Below are positions 37,865 to 46,324 of a DNA stretch of 64,000 bases, piece after piece (within the stretch, counting starts at the first letter, position 1; each line of letters opens with the position of its first letter). The stretch lies in the NCBI RefSeq assembly GCF_014905415.1, contig NZ_BNEO01000001.1:372001-436000 (forward strand), given 5' to 3'. The notes beneath the pieces were generated by a model. The model did not search any database and was not told where the DNA came from. It worked only from the letters and a program-made list of their open reading frames with translations. Position numbers and translations under genes: made by a program. The DNA comes from Virgibacillus salexigens. Lineage in GTDB: Bacteria > Bacillota > Bacilli > Bacillales > Amphibacillaceae.

Positions 37865-39388
37865 TTAAGAAATATTTTGTTTAACACCTGACTTAATAAA
37901 ATCTTCATTTTTCGTATAAATCGTTAGTCCGGTAGTGTTCTTGGTGTAAGTCGGAAAAAAGATACTTGCTATATATCCAAAAATGCAGGAAGAAAAGAAC
38001 GCCATCACACTTACCGCAAATGGTGAAAAACTAGTCTGTTGAATAAAGTAGGATGTAATTGCACTTAATATTAGACCAATAAGTACACCGGGAGCATTTG
38101 CTCTTTTTGTAAAAATCCCAAGAGCAAATATTCCGGCAATTGGAACTCCAAATAATCCAGTCATTGCCAAAAAGAGATTCCATGTTTCCGCTTGATTTGT
38201 AGATACCAGGTAAAGCGCAGCACTCATACCAAGAATTCCGGTAATGATTATAACAAGTCTTGCTAGTACCACATCATTAAGCCTCCATGTTTTGTCAAAA
38301 AAACGTTGTTTAAAGTCGACAGTTATACAGGCAGAGATACTATTTAAACTCGATGATATCGTCGACTGACATGCCGCAAAAATCGCTGCAATTAATAATC
38401 CAGCAACACCAACTGGTAAGGTTGTTACGATGAAGTAAGGAACAATCGCAGAAGTATTAAAACCTTCTGGAAGCGCCTCCACATTTGAATAATAACTAAA
38501 AAGAACTGTACCCATTCCATAGAATATTGGAATTGTGATTAATGCTAAAATACCATTTGTCCATAATGACCGATTCGTTTCTTTTATTGATTTTGTTGTT
38601 TGATAACGTTGAACAACATCTTGACTAGCGGTGTATTGATGTAAATTATTAAAAATTGATCCGATAAAAATAATAGGAATTGCGGCTGCAGCTGCTCCAA
38701 ATTTAAAATTATCCGTAGTTATTAATTTATCATTGACCAATGCATCGTTTATTACAGTTGACCATCCACCATTGATCGTTAATATACCAAGGACTAAAAC
38801 TAAAATTGCTCCTCCAAGTAATAAAATCCCTTGAATGACATCGCTCCAAATAACACCTTCCATTCCACCTAAAAAGGTATAAATAATACAGAGTCCACCA
38901 ACCACGGAAGCGATTACAATTGGATTAATACTAGAAACGGATGTAATTGCAAGCGTAGGCAGATAAATAACAATTGCTACCCTACCTATATGATAAAGCA
39001 CAAATAATAGACTGCCGACCACCCGTAACGAAGGTCCAAAACGCTCTTCTAAATATTCATAAGCCGTCGTTACGTTGAGTTTTCTAAAAAACGGAATATA
39101 AAAATAGATGAGTATTGGTATAATCGCAAAAATTGCAAGATTACCAGCAGCATACGACCAATCACTTAAAAAAGCTTGTTCCGGCGTTGACATAAACGTA
39201 ATAGCACTTAATGTTGTAGCGTAAATACTAAATCCTGCTGCCCAGGCAGGAATTTTTCCACTTGCTGTAAAAAAAGCATCCGTATTTTTTCCTGAGCGTT
39301 TTGTAAAATATACTCCCACACCAAGCATAGCAACTAGATAAACAATTAATACGATCCAATTTACTGCTCCTAAACCTACCTTATCCAT
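37865..39388 (-). CDS. Sodium:solute symporter (SSS family), probable sialic-acid transporter
   Basis: 507-residue symporter with about thirteen helices. SSS hallmarks are DAFFTASGKIPAWAAGFSIYATTLSAITFMSTPEQAF, GRVAIVIYLPTLAI, FLGGMEGVIWSDVIQG, and the Na2-site region around AGLLIAAIFAACQSTISSSLNSIS. It directly follows nanA on the same strand and lies in a module with nanK and nanE, so N-acetylneuraminate uptake is the natural inference; similar SSS proteins (SiaT) transport it. A hairpin in the 75-base gap after nanA may adjust its expression. Confidence 0.85.
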   Translation of the reverse strand: MDKVGLGAVNWIVLIVYLVAMLGVGVYFTKRSGKNTDAFFTASGKIPAWAAGFSIYATTLSAITFMSTPEQAFLSDWSYAAGNLAIFAIIPILIYFYIPFFRKLNVTTAYEYLEERFGPSLRVVGSLLFVLYHIGRVAIVIYLPTLAITSVSSINPIVIASVVGGLCIIYTFLGGMEGVIWSDVIQGILLLGGAILVLVLGILTINGGWSTVINDALVNDKLITTDNFKFGAAAAAIPIIFIGSIFNNLHQYTASQDVVQRYQTTKSIKETNRSLWTNGILALITIPIFYGMGTVLFSYYSNVEALPEGFNTSAIVPYFIVTTLPVGVAGLLIAAIFAACQSTISSSLNSISACITVDFKQRFFDKTWRLNDVVLARLVIIITGILGMSAALYLVSTNQAETWNLFLAMTGLFGVPIAGIFALGIFTKRANAPGVLIGLILSAITSYFIQQTSFSPFAVSVMAFFSSCIFGYIASIFFPTYTKNTTGLTIYTKNEDFIKSGVKQNIS

Positions 39389-39414
39389 TTCGAGTTCCCC
39401 CTTGTTTCATTTTT

Positions 39415-39453
39415 ACGGTGCTGCCGCAGCAACACACGCCTAAGCAGCACCGT
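39415..39453 (-). terminator. Intercistronic hairpin between nanA and the symporter gene
   Basis: ACGGTGCTGC (39415-39424) pairs perfectly with GCAGCACCGT (39444-39453). No T run follows on the minus strand, so it more likely stabilises or processes the mRNA than terminates. Confidence 0.5.
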
Positions 39454-39463
39454 TTCTGACATC

Positions 39464-40333
39464 TTATAGATTAAATGTACTTACTAACTTCTTCACTTCT
39501 GCTCGTTTCTCAGAGTTGAATGCTTCAAATGGTTTTTTACAGACTCCGGCATCGATACCCGTAATTTTTAAAATTTCTTTCAGTGTTTGATACAAACCTA
39601 AATCTAAAATTCTCTCTATTAAATCATTTGTTATATGTTGTATTTCATATGCTTTTGAAACTTGATCTTCTTGACAAAGTGTAAGTATTTGTTTTGCACG
39701 TTTTCCATTAATATTAAATGTGCTTCCTATTGCACCATCAATTCCTGAAATGGCACCATAAATTAACATCTCATCAAATCCCGAGTAAATCAGCTTGTTT
39801 GGGTACTTTTTTCTTAGACGCTCTAATAAATAGAAATTCCCATCTGTAAATTTAACCCCTATTACGTTCTCGTTTTGGAAAAGTGCTTCAAATTGATCCA
39901 ATGACATCGAAATACCTGTTAAAGCAGGAATAGCATAAATAATCATATTATTCTTCGTTTCATTGATAATTGTTTCATAGTAATATTTTATCTCATCGAA
40001 TGAAAACTTATAATAAAATGGAGTAACAGCCGATAAGCTGTCATAGCCTAAATCTGTCGCATATTTCCCTAACGCAACAGCTTCATTTAAATTAATCGAC
40101 CCTACTTGAGCTATCAGCTTTACTTTCCCTTTATTTTCTTCACTCACTATTCGAAACACTTCTTTTTTTTGCTCGGTAGACATCATAAAATTCTCTCCAG
40201 AACTACCATTCACATATAATCCATCCACTTTTTGTTTATCAATATTTTGTCTAATGATCTCACGTAATCCTTGCTCTTTTATGTCTCCGCTTTCATCAAA
40301 TGGTACGAGTAGAGCAGAAAATATTCCCTTCAT
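39464..40333 (-). CDS. nanA: N-acetylneuraminate lyase
   Basis: 289-residue class I aldolase splitting sialic acid to N-acetylmannosamine and pyruvate. The TIM barrel shows [33 protein letters not shown] (the GSTGE-like pyruvate loop), [11 protein letters not shown] with the catalytic Tyr, and the Schiff-base Lys in [12 protein letters not shown]. The start is ATG 40333, five bases after GGAGGGG; upstream codons to 40375 are not part of the family. It heads the minus-strand arm of the sialic-acid module, with a FadR-like operator in its promoter. Confidence 0.93.
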   Translation of the reverse strand: MKGIFSALLVPFDESGDIKEQGLREIIRQNIDKQKVDGLYVNGSSGENFMMSTEQKKEVFRIVSEENKGKVKLIAQVGSINLNEAVALGKYATDLGYDSLSAVTPFYYKFSFDEIKYYYETIINETKNNMIIYAIPALTGISMSLDQFEALFQNENVIGVKFTDGNFYLLERLRKKYPNKLIYSGFDEMLIYGAISGIDGAIGSTFNINGKRAKQILTLCQEDQVSKAYEIQHITNDLIERILDLGLYQTLKEILKITGIDAGVCKKPFEAFNSEKRAEVKKLVSTFNL

Positions 40334-40373
40334 GTTGTCCCCTCCGATAATGTATTGATTTATAAACTTAATC

Positions 40374-40408
40374 AAGTTATAATATGGTCAGACCAATTTT
40401 AGTTAAAC
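40374..40408 (-). promoter_or_regulatory. Promoter of nanA with FadR/NanR-type operator
   Basis: On the minus strand TTTAAC, 17 bases and TATTAT form a promoter. Its spacer contains the perfect palindrome TGGTCAGACCA (40385-40395), matching the TGGTNNNACCA pattern of FadR-subfamily GntR proteins. The divergent gene encodes such a regulator. Binding is inferred. Confidence 0.6.
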
Positions 40409-40544
40409 TCATCATAATTTCCTTATCCATAAAAGTCAACCCTTTTTCGTAAGGGGTTTCCTATTCCAATATGATATGATATGGATAACAATCATCACAA
40501 ACCTAACTATATCAATGGTTTTGTGAGTGGATGAGGAGATTAGA

Positions 40545-41237
40545 ATGAAAGCAAAAAAACAATCATTAGTGGAAGTAGTTATCGAAAGAATTAAAAAATC
40601 CATTATCGACAATAATCTTAAACCAAATGATAAATTTTTGTCCGAAGGAGAATTAGTCGAACAACTACAAGTCAGTAGAACCGTTATTCGAGAAGCGCTA
40701 ATTTCTCTTCAAGCTCTAGGCATTCTTAAGGTTAAGGCTGGAGGCGGTGTATTTGTTGCAGATACAAAGCTCTATGCAATTACTTCTATCTTAAAACATC
40801 ATTATGAAACCTACGGTGTAAAAATCAAAGAACTTGTGGAAATACGTAAAATAATTGAGCTCGGAGCGCTTCGTTTAATAATTGAAAAAAACATAGATGT
40901 TAATCTAGAAGCATTTTACAGCATTAATCATTCCTATTATCAATCGATCATTAATAATAACAATACAAATCAATATGATAATGATTTCCATCAGTTACTA
41001 ATAAAAACAACTCAAAACGAAACGTTCTATCATTTCAGCGAAATTATCAATGAATATTTCTTATTGGCAAAGATGGATTTATTTCAAAAAGAGGAAGATC
41101 TTATGAAGTCCTACGATGAACATACGCAAATAATTAAAGCAGTTGCTGAAAAGGATTTGACGAAAGCACAGCAAACGATAACACAACACTTCAATCCTAT
41201 ATTCACATTTATAAAACAAATGGAGGAAGAATCGTGA
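40545..41237 (+). CDS. GntR-family regulator, FadR subgroup (probable sialic-acid regulator 1)
   Basis: 230-residue repressor with an N-terminal winged helix (SLVEVVIERIKKSIID, SEGELVEQLQVSRTVIREALISLQALGILKVKAGGGVFV, residues 5-70) and an all-helical FCD domain (from about 90) with metal-type residues in DNDFHQLLIKTTQNETF and DEHTQIIKAV. The start is ATG 40545, six bases after AGGAG. It is transcribed divergently from nanA and is coupled to a second regulator of the same type. It likely controls nanA, the symporter and its own unit in response to a sialic-acid intermediate. Confidence 0.88.
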   Translation: MKAKKQSLVEVVIERIKKSIIDNNLKPNDKFLSEGELVEQLQVSRTVIREALISLQALGILKVKAGGGVFVADTKLYAITSILKHHYETYGVKIKELVEIRKIIELGALRLIIEKNIDVNLEAFYSINHSYYQSIINNNNTNQYDNDFHQLLIKTTQNETFYHFSEIINEYFLLAKMDLFQKEEDLMKSYDEHTQIIKAVAEKDLTKAQQTITQHFNPIFTFIKQMEEES

Positions 41238-41911
41238 AGATAGAACCAATCCAGAGTATGGAGAGAACCTCACTTAAAAAAACAGTTATTCAGGAGATTA
41301 AAAACTATATTATCGAAAACGAATTGTCGTCTGGGAATAAACTTCCCACCGAGCGAAGACTAGCTGAGATGTTTCAAGTCAGCAGGTCTGTTGTACGTGA
41401 GGCTTTAAGCTATTTAGAAAATACAGGAGTAATAACGACCACGCAAGGAAAAGGAGCTTACTTAAATGAATCAAATATTGACACTCTTTTAAATAGCTTC
41501 TTTTTTCTTTGGCAGATAAACGGCGGCAATATTGAAGATATTATGAGCCTGCGTATTATGTTTGAATCAAGTGCCGTAGAAGAGATTGTAAAACAAGAAA
41601 ACCGTGAAGAAATGGAAACGATTCAAGCACTCCTAATCAAGAGTAAAGATGCTGATACCATGGAGGAATATAGAAATTTTGATATGTTGTTCCATAAACA
41701 ATTACTTAAAGCAACAAGAAACCCACTTTTTATACAAATGACCAATATGATTAATAGCTACTTTTTTGAAACCGAGTACATCCAACTTAGTCTAGAAGAA
41801 TATCAGCAAGTTATTCGTGAGCATCAATCCATCATAGAAGCAATTAAAAACAAAAATGCTGAATTAGCAAAATCATTGTTGAATAATCATATAAAACGAG
41901 CAAAACTATAG
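41234..41911 (+). CDS. GntR-family regulator, FadR subgroup (probable sialic-acid regulator 2)
   Basis: 225-residue paralog of the preceding regulator. The winged helix reads SLKKTVIQEIKNYIIE and LPTERRLAEMFQVSRSVVREALSYLENTGVITTTQGKGAYL; the FCD domain has DIMSLRIMFESSAVEEIV, FDMLFHKQLLKATRNPLF and REHQSIIEAI. It starts at GTG 41234, overlapping the previous stop by four bases (GTGA), after GGAGGAAGAATC. Two coupled FadR-type regulators in one sugar module may act as a heterodimer or sense two ligands; which of them binds the nanA operator is unknown. Confidence 0.88.
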   Translation: MKIEPIQSMERTSLKKTVIQEIKNYIIENELSSGNKLPTERRLAEMFQVSRSVVREALSYLENTGVITTTQGKGAYLNESNIDTLLNSFFFLWQINGGNIEDIMSLRIMFESSAVEEIVKQENREEMETIQALLIKSKDADTMEEYRNFDMLFHKQLLKATRNPLFIQMTNMINSYFFETEYIQLSLEEYQQVIREHQSIIEAIKNKNAELAKSLLNNHIKRAKL

Positions 41912-41921
41912 GGGGCTTTAG

Positions 41922-42809
41922 ATGGAATATTTATCAATCGATATTGGTGGAACGTATATTAAGTACGCCCTCTTAAACGAAAACTTAGAATTAAACGATC
42001 ATAGGAAGGAACAAACCAAAACTACTAGTAAACAAGTTTTATACCAACAAATAGAACAGATTATTAAAGAGATACAGAACGAATATAACCTATCTGGAAT
42101 TGGGATCAGTACTGCTGGTATTGTGGATAGATACATTGGCAAGGTTGTTTATGCTGGACCAACTCTCCCTTTCTACAAAGGGATGGAATGGAAACAGCCT
42201 TTAACCAAAAAATTCAGTATACCAGTTGTCGTTGAGAATGATGTGAATGCAGCATTATTGGGAGAAATCTGGAAAGGCTCTATGATAAATAAAAACAATA
42301 TCTTCTGCATCACTATTGGTACTGGAATTGGTGGAGCTTACTACAAAAATCACTTAATAGATGGAGCAAATCAACAAGCGAATTCTGTGGGCTACTTATC
42401 ATATGACCCTACTACAGGAACAAACTACGAGTCCAGAGCTTCTACCAATGCACTTATTTCAACAATAAAGGAACATCTTGATGATACTGTTACCCCAGAA
42501 TCGTTATTTGAACGTGCAAAATTGGGGTGTCACAAATGTTTAACTATTATTCGTAACTGGGCAAAGGAAATAGCAAGTGGCTTGGCACAGATTATCCTAC
42601 TATATGATCCAGAGTATATCGTGATTGGTGGTGGCATTTCCAAACAAGGTGATTATCTATTAAATTTTATTCAAAAAGAAATACATCACTATTTGCCTAA
42701 ACATTTTCTAAAGACAAAGGTAAGGATGGCTGCTTTACATAATCATGCAGCGTTATATGGCGCCATCTACCCTTTTTTAAAAACAAACGCGGAAGCGTCT
42801 TTGCATTAA
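41922..42809 (+). CDS. nanK: ROK-family kinase, probable N-acetylmannosamine kinase
   Basis: 295-residue sugar kinase. The ATP phosphate loop SIDIGGTYIKYALL opens the protein, VVENDVNAALLGE holds the catalytic Asp, ITIGTGIGGAYY follows, and the second phosphate loop is YIVIGGGISKQGDYLL. The usual ROK zinc motif (CxCGxxGCxE) is absent: the corresponding stretch reads SYDPTTGTNYESRAS. Phosphorylation of ManNAc to ManNAc-6-P is inferred from the adjacent nanE and the nearby nanA. The ATG follows the regulator stop by ten bases with GGGGG-like ribosome site. Confidence 0.82.
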   Translation: MEYLSIDIGGTYIKYALLNENLELNDHRKEQTKTTSKQVLYQQIEQIIKEIQNEYNLSGIGISTAGIVDRYIGKVVYAGPTLPFYKGMEWKQPLTKKFSIPVVVENDVNAALLGEIWKGSMINKNNIFCITIGTGIGGAYYKNHLIDGANQQANSVGYLSYDPTTGTNYESRASTNALISTIKEHLDDTVTPESLFERAKLGCHKCLTIIRNWAKEIASGLAQIILLYDPEYIVIGGGISKQGDYLLNFIQKEIHHYLPKHFLKTKVRMAALHNHAALYGAIYPFLKTNAEASLH

Positions 42810-42855
42810 TCTACTTTTAAAAAGGATGAAGAACTTTAGATAAGGAGTTGATCGA

Positions 42856-43533
42856 ATGCTAGCGCAAGTTAAAAATGGATTAATTGTTTCTTGTCAGGCT
42901 TTACCTGATGAGCCTCTACATAGCTCCTTTATTATGTCGAAGTTGGCACTTGCTGCTTTTCAGGGTGGTGCCTGTGGGATAAGAGCCAATACCAAAGAAG
43001 ATATCGTAGAAATAAAAAAGGAAGTACCACTTCCAATAATCGGTATTGTAAAGAGGGATTACCAAGGCAGCTCTGTTTTTATAACAGCAACGAAAAAAGA
43101 AATTGATGAATTAATAGAGAGTGGTTGTGAAATGATCGCTATGGATGCTACAGATCGGCGAAGACCCAAATCCGCGACAATTAGGGATATAATTAAACAT
43201 ACAAAACGATCAGCTCCCCATGTTGAGCTAATGGCGGATATAGCTACCGTTGAAGAAGCTATATCTGCACAAAAATTAGGATTCGATTGTATTTCAACTA
43301 CACTTCACGGATATACAGAAGGAACAAATGGAAAGAAACTATACGATGATGACTTCTCCTTCTTAAAGAAAGTTATCGAACACGTTTCTATTCCTGTAAT
43401 CGCAGAGGGGAATATTGTGACTCCTGATATGTACAAACGATGTAAAGAAATTGGCGCTTTTGCATGTGTAGTAGGTGGTGCAATTACTAGACCAAAGGAA
43501 ATAACGAAACGATTTATCAATGTATGTTGTTAA
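42856..43533 (+). CDS. nanE: N-acetylmannosamine-6-phosphate 2-epimerase
   Basis: 225-residue TIM-barrel epimerase converting ManNAc-6-P to GlcNAc-6-P. It shows [42 protein letters not shown] with the catalytic Lys, [24 protein letters not shown], and [12 protein letters not shown] with the catalytic Glu, ending with [19 protein letters not shown] precedes the ATG. It completes the route from sialic acid to GlcNAc-6-P; nagA and nagB must lie elsewhere. Confidence 0.95.
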   Translation: MLAQVKNGLIVSCQALPDEPLHSSFIMSKLALAAFQGGACGIRANTKEDIVEIKKEVPLPIIGIVKRDYQGSSVFITATKKEIDELIESGCEMIAMDATDRRRPKSATIRDIIKHTKRSAPHVELMADIATVEEAISAQKLGFDCISTTLHGYTEGTNGKKLYDDDFSFLKKVIEHVSIPVIAEGNIVTPDMYKRCKEIGAFACVVGGAITRPKEITKRFINVCC

Positions 43534-43693
43534 GTCATACGGCAACTTCTACGAAAACAACCTCTGCTAACTCGGGTATGCAACAAGCAATTCCCCCGAT
43601 TGGAACAGCACGACCTGTGCCGTTCCTGCAGATTTCTCAACATGCTCAACTGTTTCATTTTCCTGTTTATAAAATCCTATAGAAAGAGACAAG

Positions 43694-43723
43694 AACCCGA
43701 ATACAATAATACGTATTCGGGTT
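43694..43723. terminator. Bidirectional terminator between nanE and the GerAC gene
   Basis: AACCCGAATAC pairs with GTATTCGGGTT around AATAATAC; T-rich sequence follows on both strands. The roughly 150 bases before it hold no gene. Confidence 0.75.
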
Positions 43724-43792
43724 TACAGTTATTTTATTTCGAAATTGCTCTTGCACCTGCCTCATCTGACAACGTGCTTCAATCAGCTAGCT

Positions 43793-44986
43793 TTAACGAG
43801 AATTTCTATTCCCTTTCGTATTGGTTACTTTATCTGCCGAACCAACCATTTCAATTTTTACATCTGTTGACACATGGATCGAGCTTTGTGAGAAATAATT
43901 TTCTCCCGTTTCCCAATTATCCTTAACCTTTGACCAAAACCCATAATGATATGTGTATAAGAATTCTCCAATCCCAAGTATATCCGTATGCAATTCATCT
44001 TGTGCTTTTGCTATTACTTGGTAGGACATGGCCTTTACCTTTTCTTCAATGGCTTTTTTTACCTTTTTCAGGTATGCATCATTTAAAACACTCATATCCC
44101 CTATTCTTTCGGTGATTCTTCCCTCTAAATCAATGGTTATAGCAATTTCTGCCGTATTTTTATGCTTATTTACTAGACGGATGGACGGTTTAATATCACT
44201 TAATTCAACAGCAACCATTTGACCATCGATCTTAATTTTAATTGGTCCTCCTTGGTTATGTTGTGTTAGGAAGTTTAATCCTTTTGATTCTTCATCCGAT
44301 AATGAATCAACCATTTTATGGCTCATTCCTTGAAATGCAGCAGCATCTTTATATTGAATGTAATTTTTATCCGTCATGTTTACTTTAGGGATGACAAAAC
44401 TTTGATTGCCTAGGAGCATCTCTTGAACTTCTCCAATATGTACTGGTTTCATTGATTCTGTATTTTTATATGCATTATCCATGAGCGATTCCAAATACAA
44501 AGCCGGAAGATGTTCATTCTCCACTTTTGAGTTTAAGATTTCTTTAGCTCCACCATCTGCAATGACTAACTTTATCGAACGTCTCATCTCATGATCTCGA
44601 ATAAAGTAATCCACAATATTTGCAATTAAATTGGGCTCTTTCGCTAATTCTTCAGAAAGAATGAGTACTTGCATATGAGAAAAAAACAAGGCATGGCTGG
44701 TTATTGTAGACATTTGCCTAGTTAACTCAAACAAGCTTTCTCCAGAAGCTGATATATTGGAATATGCTTTTTCACTGCCACCTCCTCCTTTTAAAGGGGA
44801 ACCAAACTCGGAAGGAACAGCTGCTTGGTGTGTCAGTTCTAATACATACGAGCCGTCAGGTTTTTTTTCTTTTAAATCAATAGCGGATCCAATAACGAAC
44901 CCTCTATCTTCAATTTCCACACGATCCCAACAACCTGTTAGGAATATGCAACAACTGAGTACGATAACGATATGCTTTTTGCCCAC
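43793..44986 (-). CDS. Spore germination lipoprotein, Ger(x)C family
   Basis: 397-residue GerAC/GerBC/GerKC-type lipoprotein of the spore inner membrane. The signal peptide ends in the lipobox LTGC (C19), and the family hallmark GCWDRVEIEDRGFVIGSAIDL follows directly. Later parts include EILNSKVENEHLPALYLESL, AAAFQGMSHKMVDSLSDEESKGLNFL and the C-terminal domain with YGFWSKVKDNW. The start is GTG 44986. GerA-type receptors need A and B subunits, but neither lies beside it here; the gene is alone. It may serve a receptor encoded elsewhere or be a relic of a tricistronic operon. Confidence 0.93.
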   Translation of the reverse strand: MGKKHIVIVLSCCIFLTGCWDRVEIEDRGFVIGSAIDLKEKKPDGSYVLELTHQAAVPSEFGSPLKGGGGSEKAYSNISASGESLFELTRQMSTITSHALFFSHMQVLILSEELAKEPNLIANIVDYFIRDHEMRRSIKLVIADGGAKEILNSKVENEHLPALYLESLMDNAYKNTESMKPVHIGEVQEMLLGNQSFVIPKVNMTDKNYIQYKDAAAFQGMSHKMVDSLSDEESKGLNFLTQHNQGGPIKIKIDGQMVAVELSDIKPSIRLVNKHKNTAEIAITIDLEGRITERIGDMSVLNDAYLKKVKKAIEEKVKAMSYQVIAKAQDELHTDILGIGEFLYTYHYGFWSKVKDNWETGENYFSQSSIHVSTDVKIEMVGSADKVTNTKGNRNSR

Positions 44987-45081
44987 TCATACCAAATCCC
45001 TTACCACGTTAAGCTATAATTCCAGCATTTTTATGGTTAACTTGTCCTCAATAAGAAGGAGATATGCATAGCAAAACAATA

Positions 45082-45109
45082 TAAAAAACTGCACCAAAGC
45101 GGGGCAGTC
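45082..45109 (-). terminator. Terminator after the ROK fructokinase gene
   Basis: On the minus strand ACTGCCCC pairs with GGTGCAGT and a T6 run follows. Confidence 0.75.
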
Positions 45110-45156
45110 TCTAGCAAAAAAAGTATTCAAAATGCATTCACTTTATATATTTTTTC

Positions 45157-46011
45157 TTATTCCATGTACGTAAGTGCAATAGCGCCTTTTATCCCCTGCT
45201 CATCTGATAACGTTGGAGCTGTGATAAAATCTTCTAGATTACCTAATTCCACATAATTATTCATTAGCTGTGAAAAGTAATTACGAATACGCTGATATAA
45301 TTCATGCTGTTTCATAACGCCGCCACCAATAATAACTCGTTCGGGAGATAATACAAGCGTATAGTTTATAATCGCTTGTGCGAGGTAAAAAGCTTCTAAC
45401 TCCCATACCTCCTTGTGACTTGCAAGCAATTCTGCTTTTTTACCATATCGCTTTTCAATGGCTGGGCCGGACGCTAGACCTTCTAAGCATGCACCATGAG
45501 AGGGGCAAATGCCAGCGAAATAATCATCCGTATGTTTTTGAATCATGATATGTCCCATCTCTGGATGACTTTTTCCTTGATACGTTACGCCATCTTTAAC
45601 AAAACCAGCACCAATACCCGTTCCAACAGTAATATATAAGCAGCTCTGATCTTTTTGTGCAACTCCATATTTGTACTCTCCTAAAGCTGCAGCATTTACA
45701 TCCGTATCTAGAAAAAGCGGGACTTGAACATATTCTTTCATTGCAGTTAGTAAATCAAATTGCCGCCATTGTTGCTTTGGCGTATGCAAAATGGTCCCGT
45801 AAGAGGTACTCTTCTTGTCCAAATCCACTGGTCCAAAACTTCCAATTCCAATAGCACGTATAGAGAATTCAGAAAAATAGTCACGTACACGCCTAAGTGT
45901 TTCATCCGGAGTTGTTGTAGGAAAGGTTACCTTGTCAATGATTTCCCCTGATCCTTTACCTACTGCACAGACAAACTTTGTACCGCCAGCTTCAATACCA
46001 CCTGTTAACAT
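45157..46011 (-). CDS. gmuE: ROK-family fructokinase (GmuE/YdhR-like)
   Basis: 284-residue sugar kinase. It has GGIEAGGTKFVCAVG for ATP phosphates, FLDTDVNAAALGEYKYG with the catalytic Asp, YITVGTGIGAGFV, and the zinc motif GHIMIQKHTDDYFAGICPSHGACLEGLASGPAIEKR, where the His and three Cys are all kept. This matches the B. subtilis fructokinase GmuE (YdhR), which follows PTS genes for glucomannan sugars. It is the last gene of the beta-glucoside/mannoside module. Fructose made from mannose-6-P-linked chemistry or sucrose could be the substrate; fructokinase is the best family call. Confidence 0.85.
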   Translation of the reverse strand: MLTGGIEAGGTKFVCAVGKGSGEIIDKVTFPTTTPDETLRRVRDYFSEFSIRAIGIGSFGPVDLDKKSTSYGTILHTPKQQWRQFDLLTAMKEYVQVPLFLDTDVNAAALGEYKYGVAQKDQSCLYITVGTGIGAGFVKDGVTYQGKSHPEMGHIMIQKHTDDYFAGICPSHGACLEGLASGPAIEKRYGKKAELLASHKEVWELEAFYLAQAIINYTLVLSPERVIIGGGVMKQHELYQRIRNYFSQLMNNYVELGNLEDFITAPTLSDEQGIKGAIALTYME

Positions 46012-46035
46012 ACATGCTCGCTCCTCACTAAATGT

Positions 46036-46232
46036 TTATGTATGGGAGACAATGAATTCTGCATGACCATTCAATTTGATATGTTTGTATGCCGCGATGC
46101 AGAATAAAATGGTCTCCTTTTTCAATCGCAAATTGTTTTATCACGCTACATTGTAGAAAATCCAGCGATTGTTCTCTCCCCGCCCATATTCTCTTTTGAG
46201 ACACGGGCTAAAAAAATCGGATCCTTATCCAT
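46036..46232 (-). pseudogene. Gutted mannose-6-phosphate isomerase (manA/gmuF) remnant
   Basis: On the minus strand the family's first residues remain (MDKDPIFLARV, then after a +1 shift SQKRIWAG, compare the usual PIFLKPVFKKRIWGG). A large internal deletion follows, then the family's C-terminus: IEKGDHFIL, and after another frameshift LNGHAEFIVSHT and stop at 46036. About 65 of roughly 315 codons are left. The position between the regulator and the fructokinase matches gmuF next to gmuE in B. subtilis. Found by reading all three frames; the terminal matches are distinctive. Confidence 0.75.
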
Positions 46233-46324
46233 ACCATATGTCCTGCTCATTACTCAGTAATAGTATAACAAAATCTTACTTAACTTGTTTCATAGATAAA
46301 CCAGAAGAAAACAATGCCCTGCCT

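Noticed and set aside
43600-43926. Plus-strand open frame of 108 codons after nanE
   Set aside because: It runs through a terminator and then antisense to the GerAC gene; low-complexity, no ribosome site.
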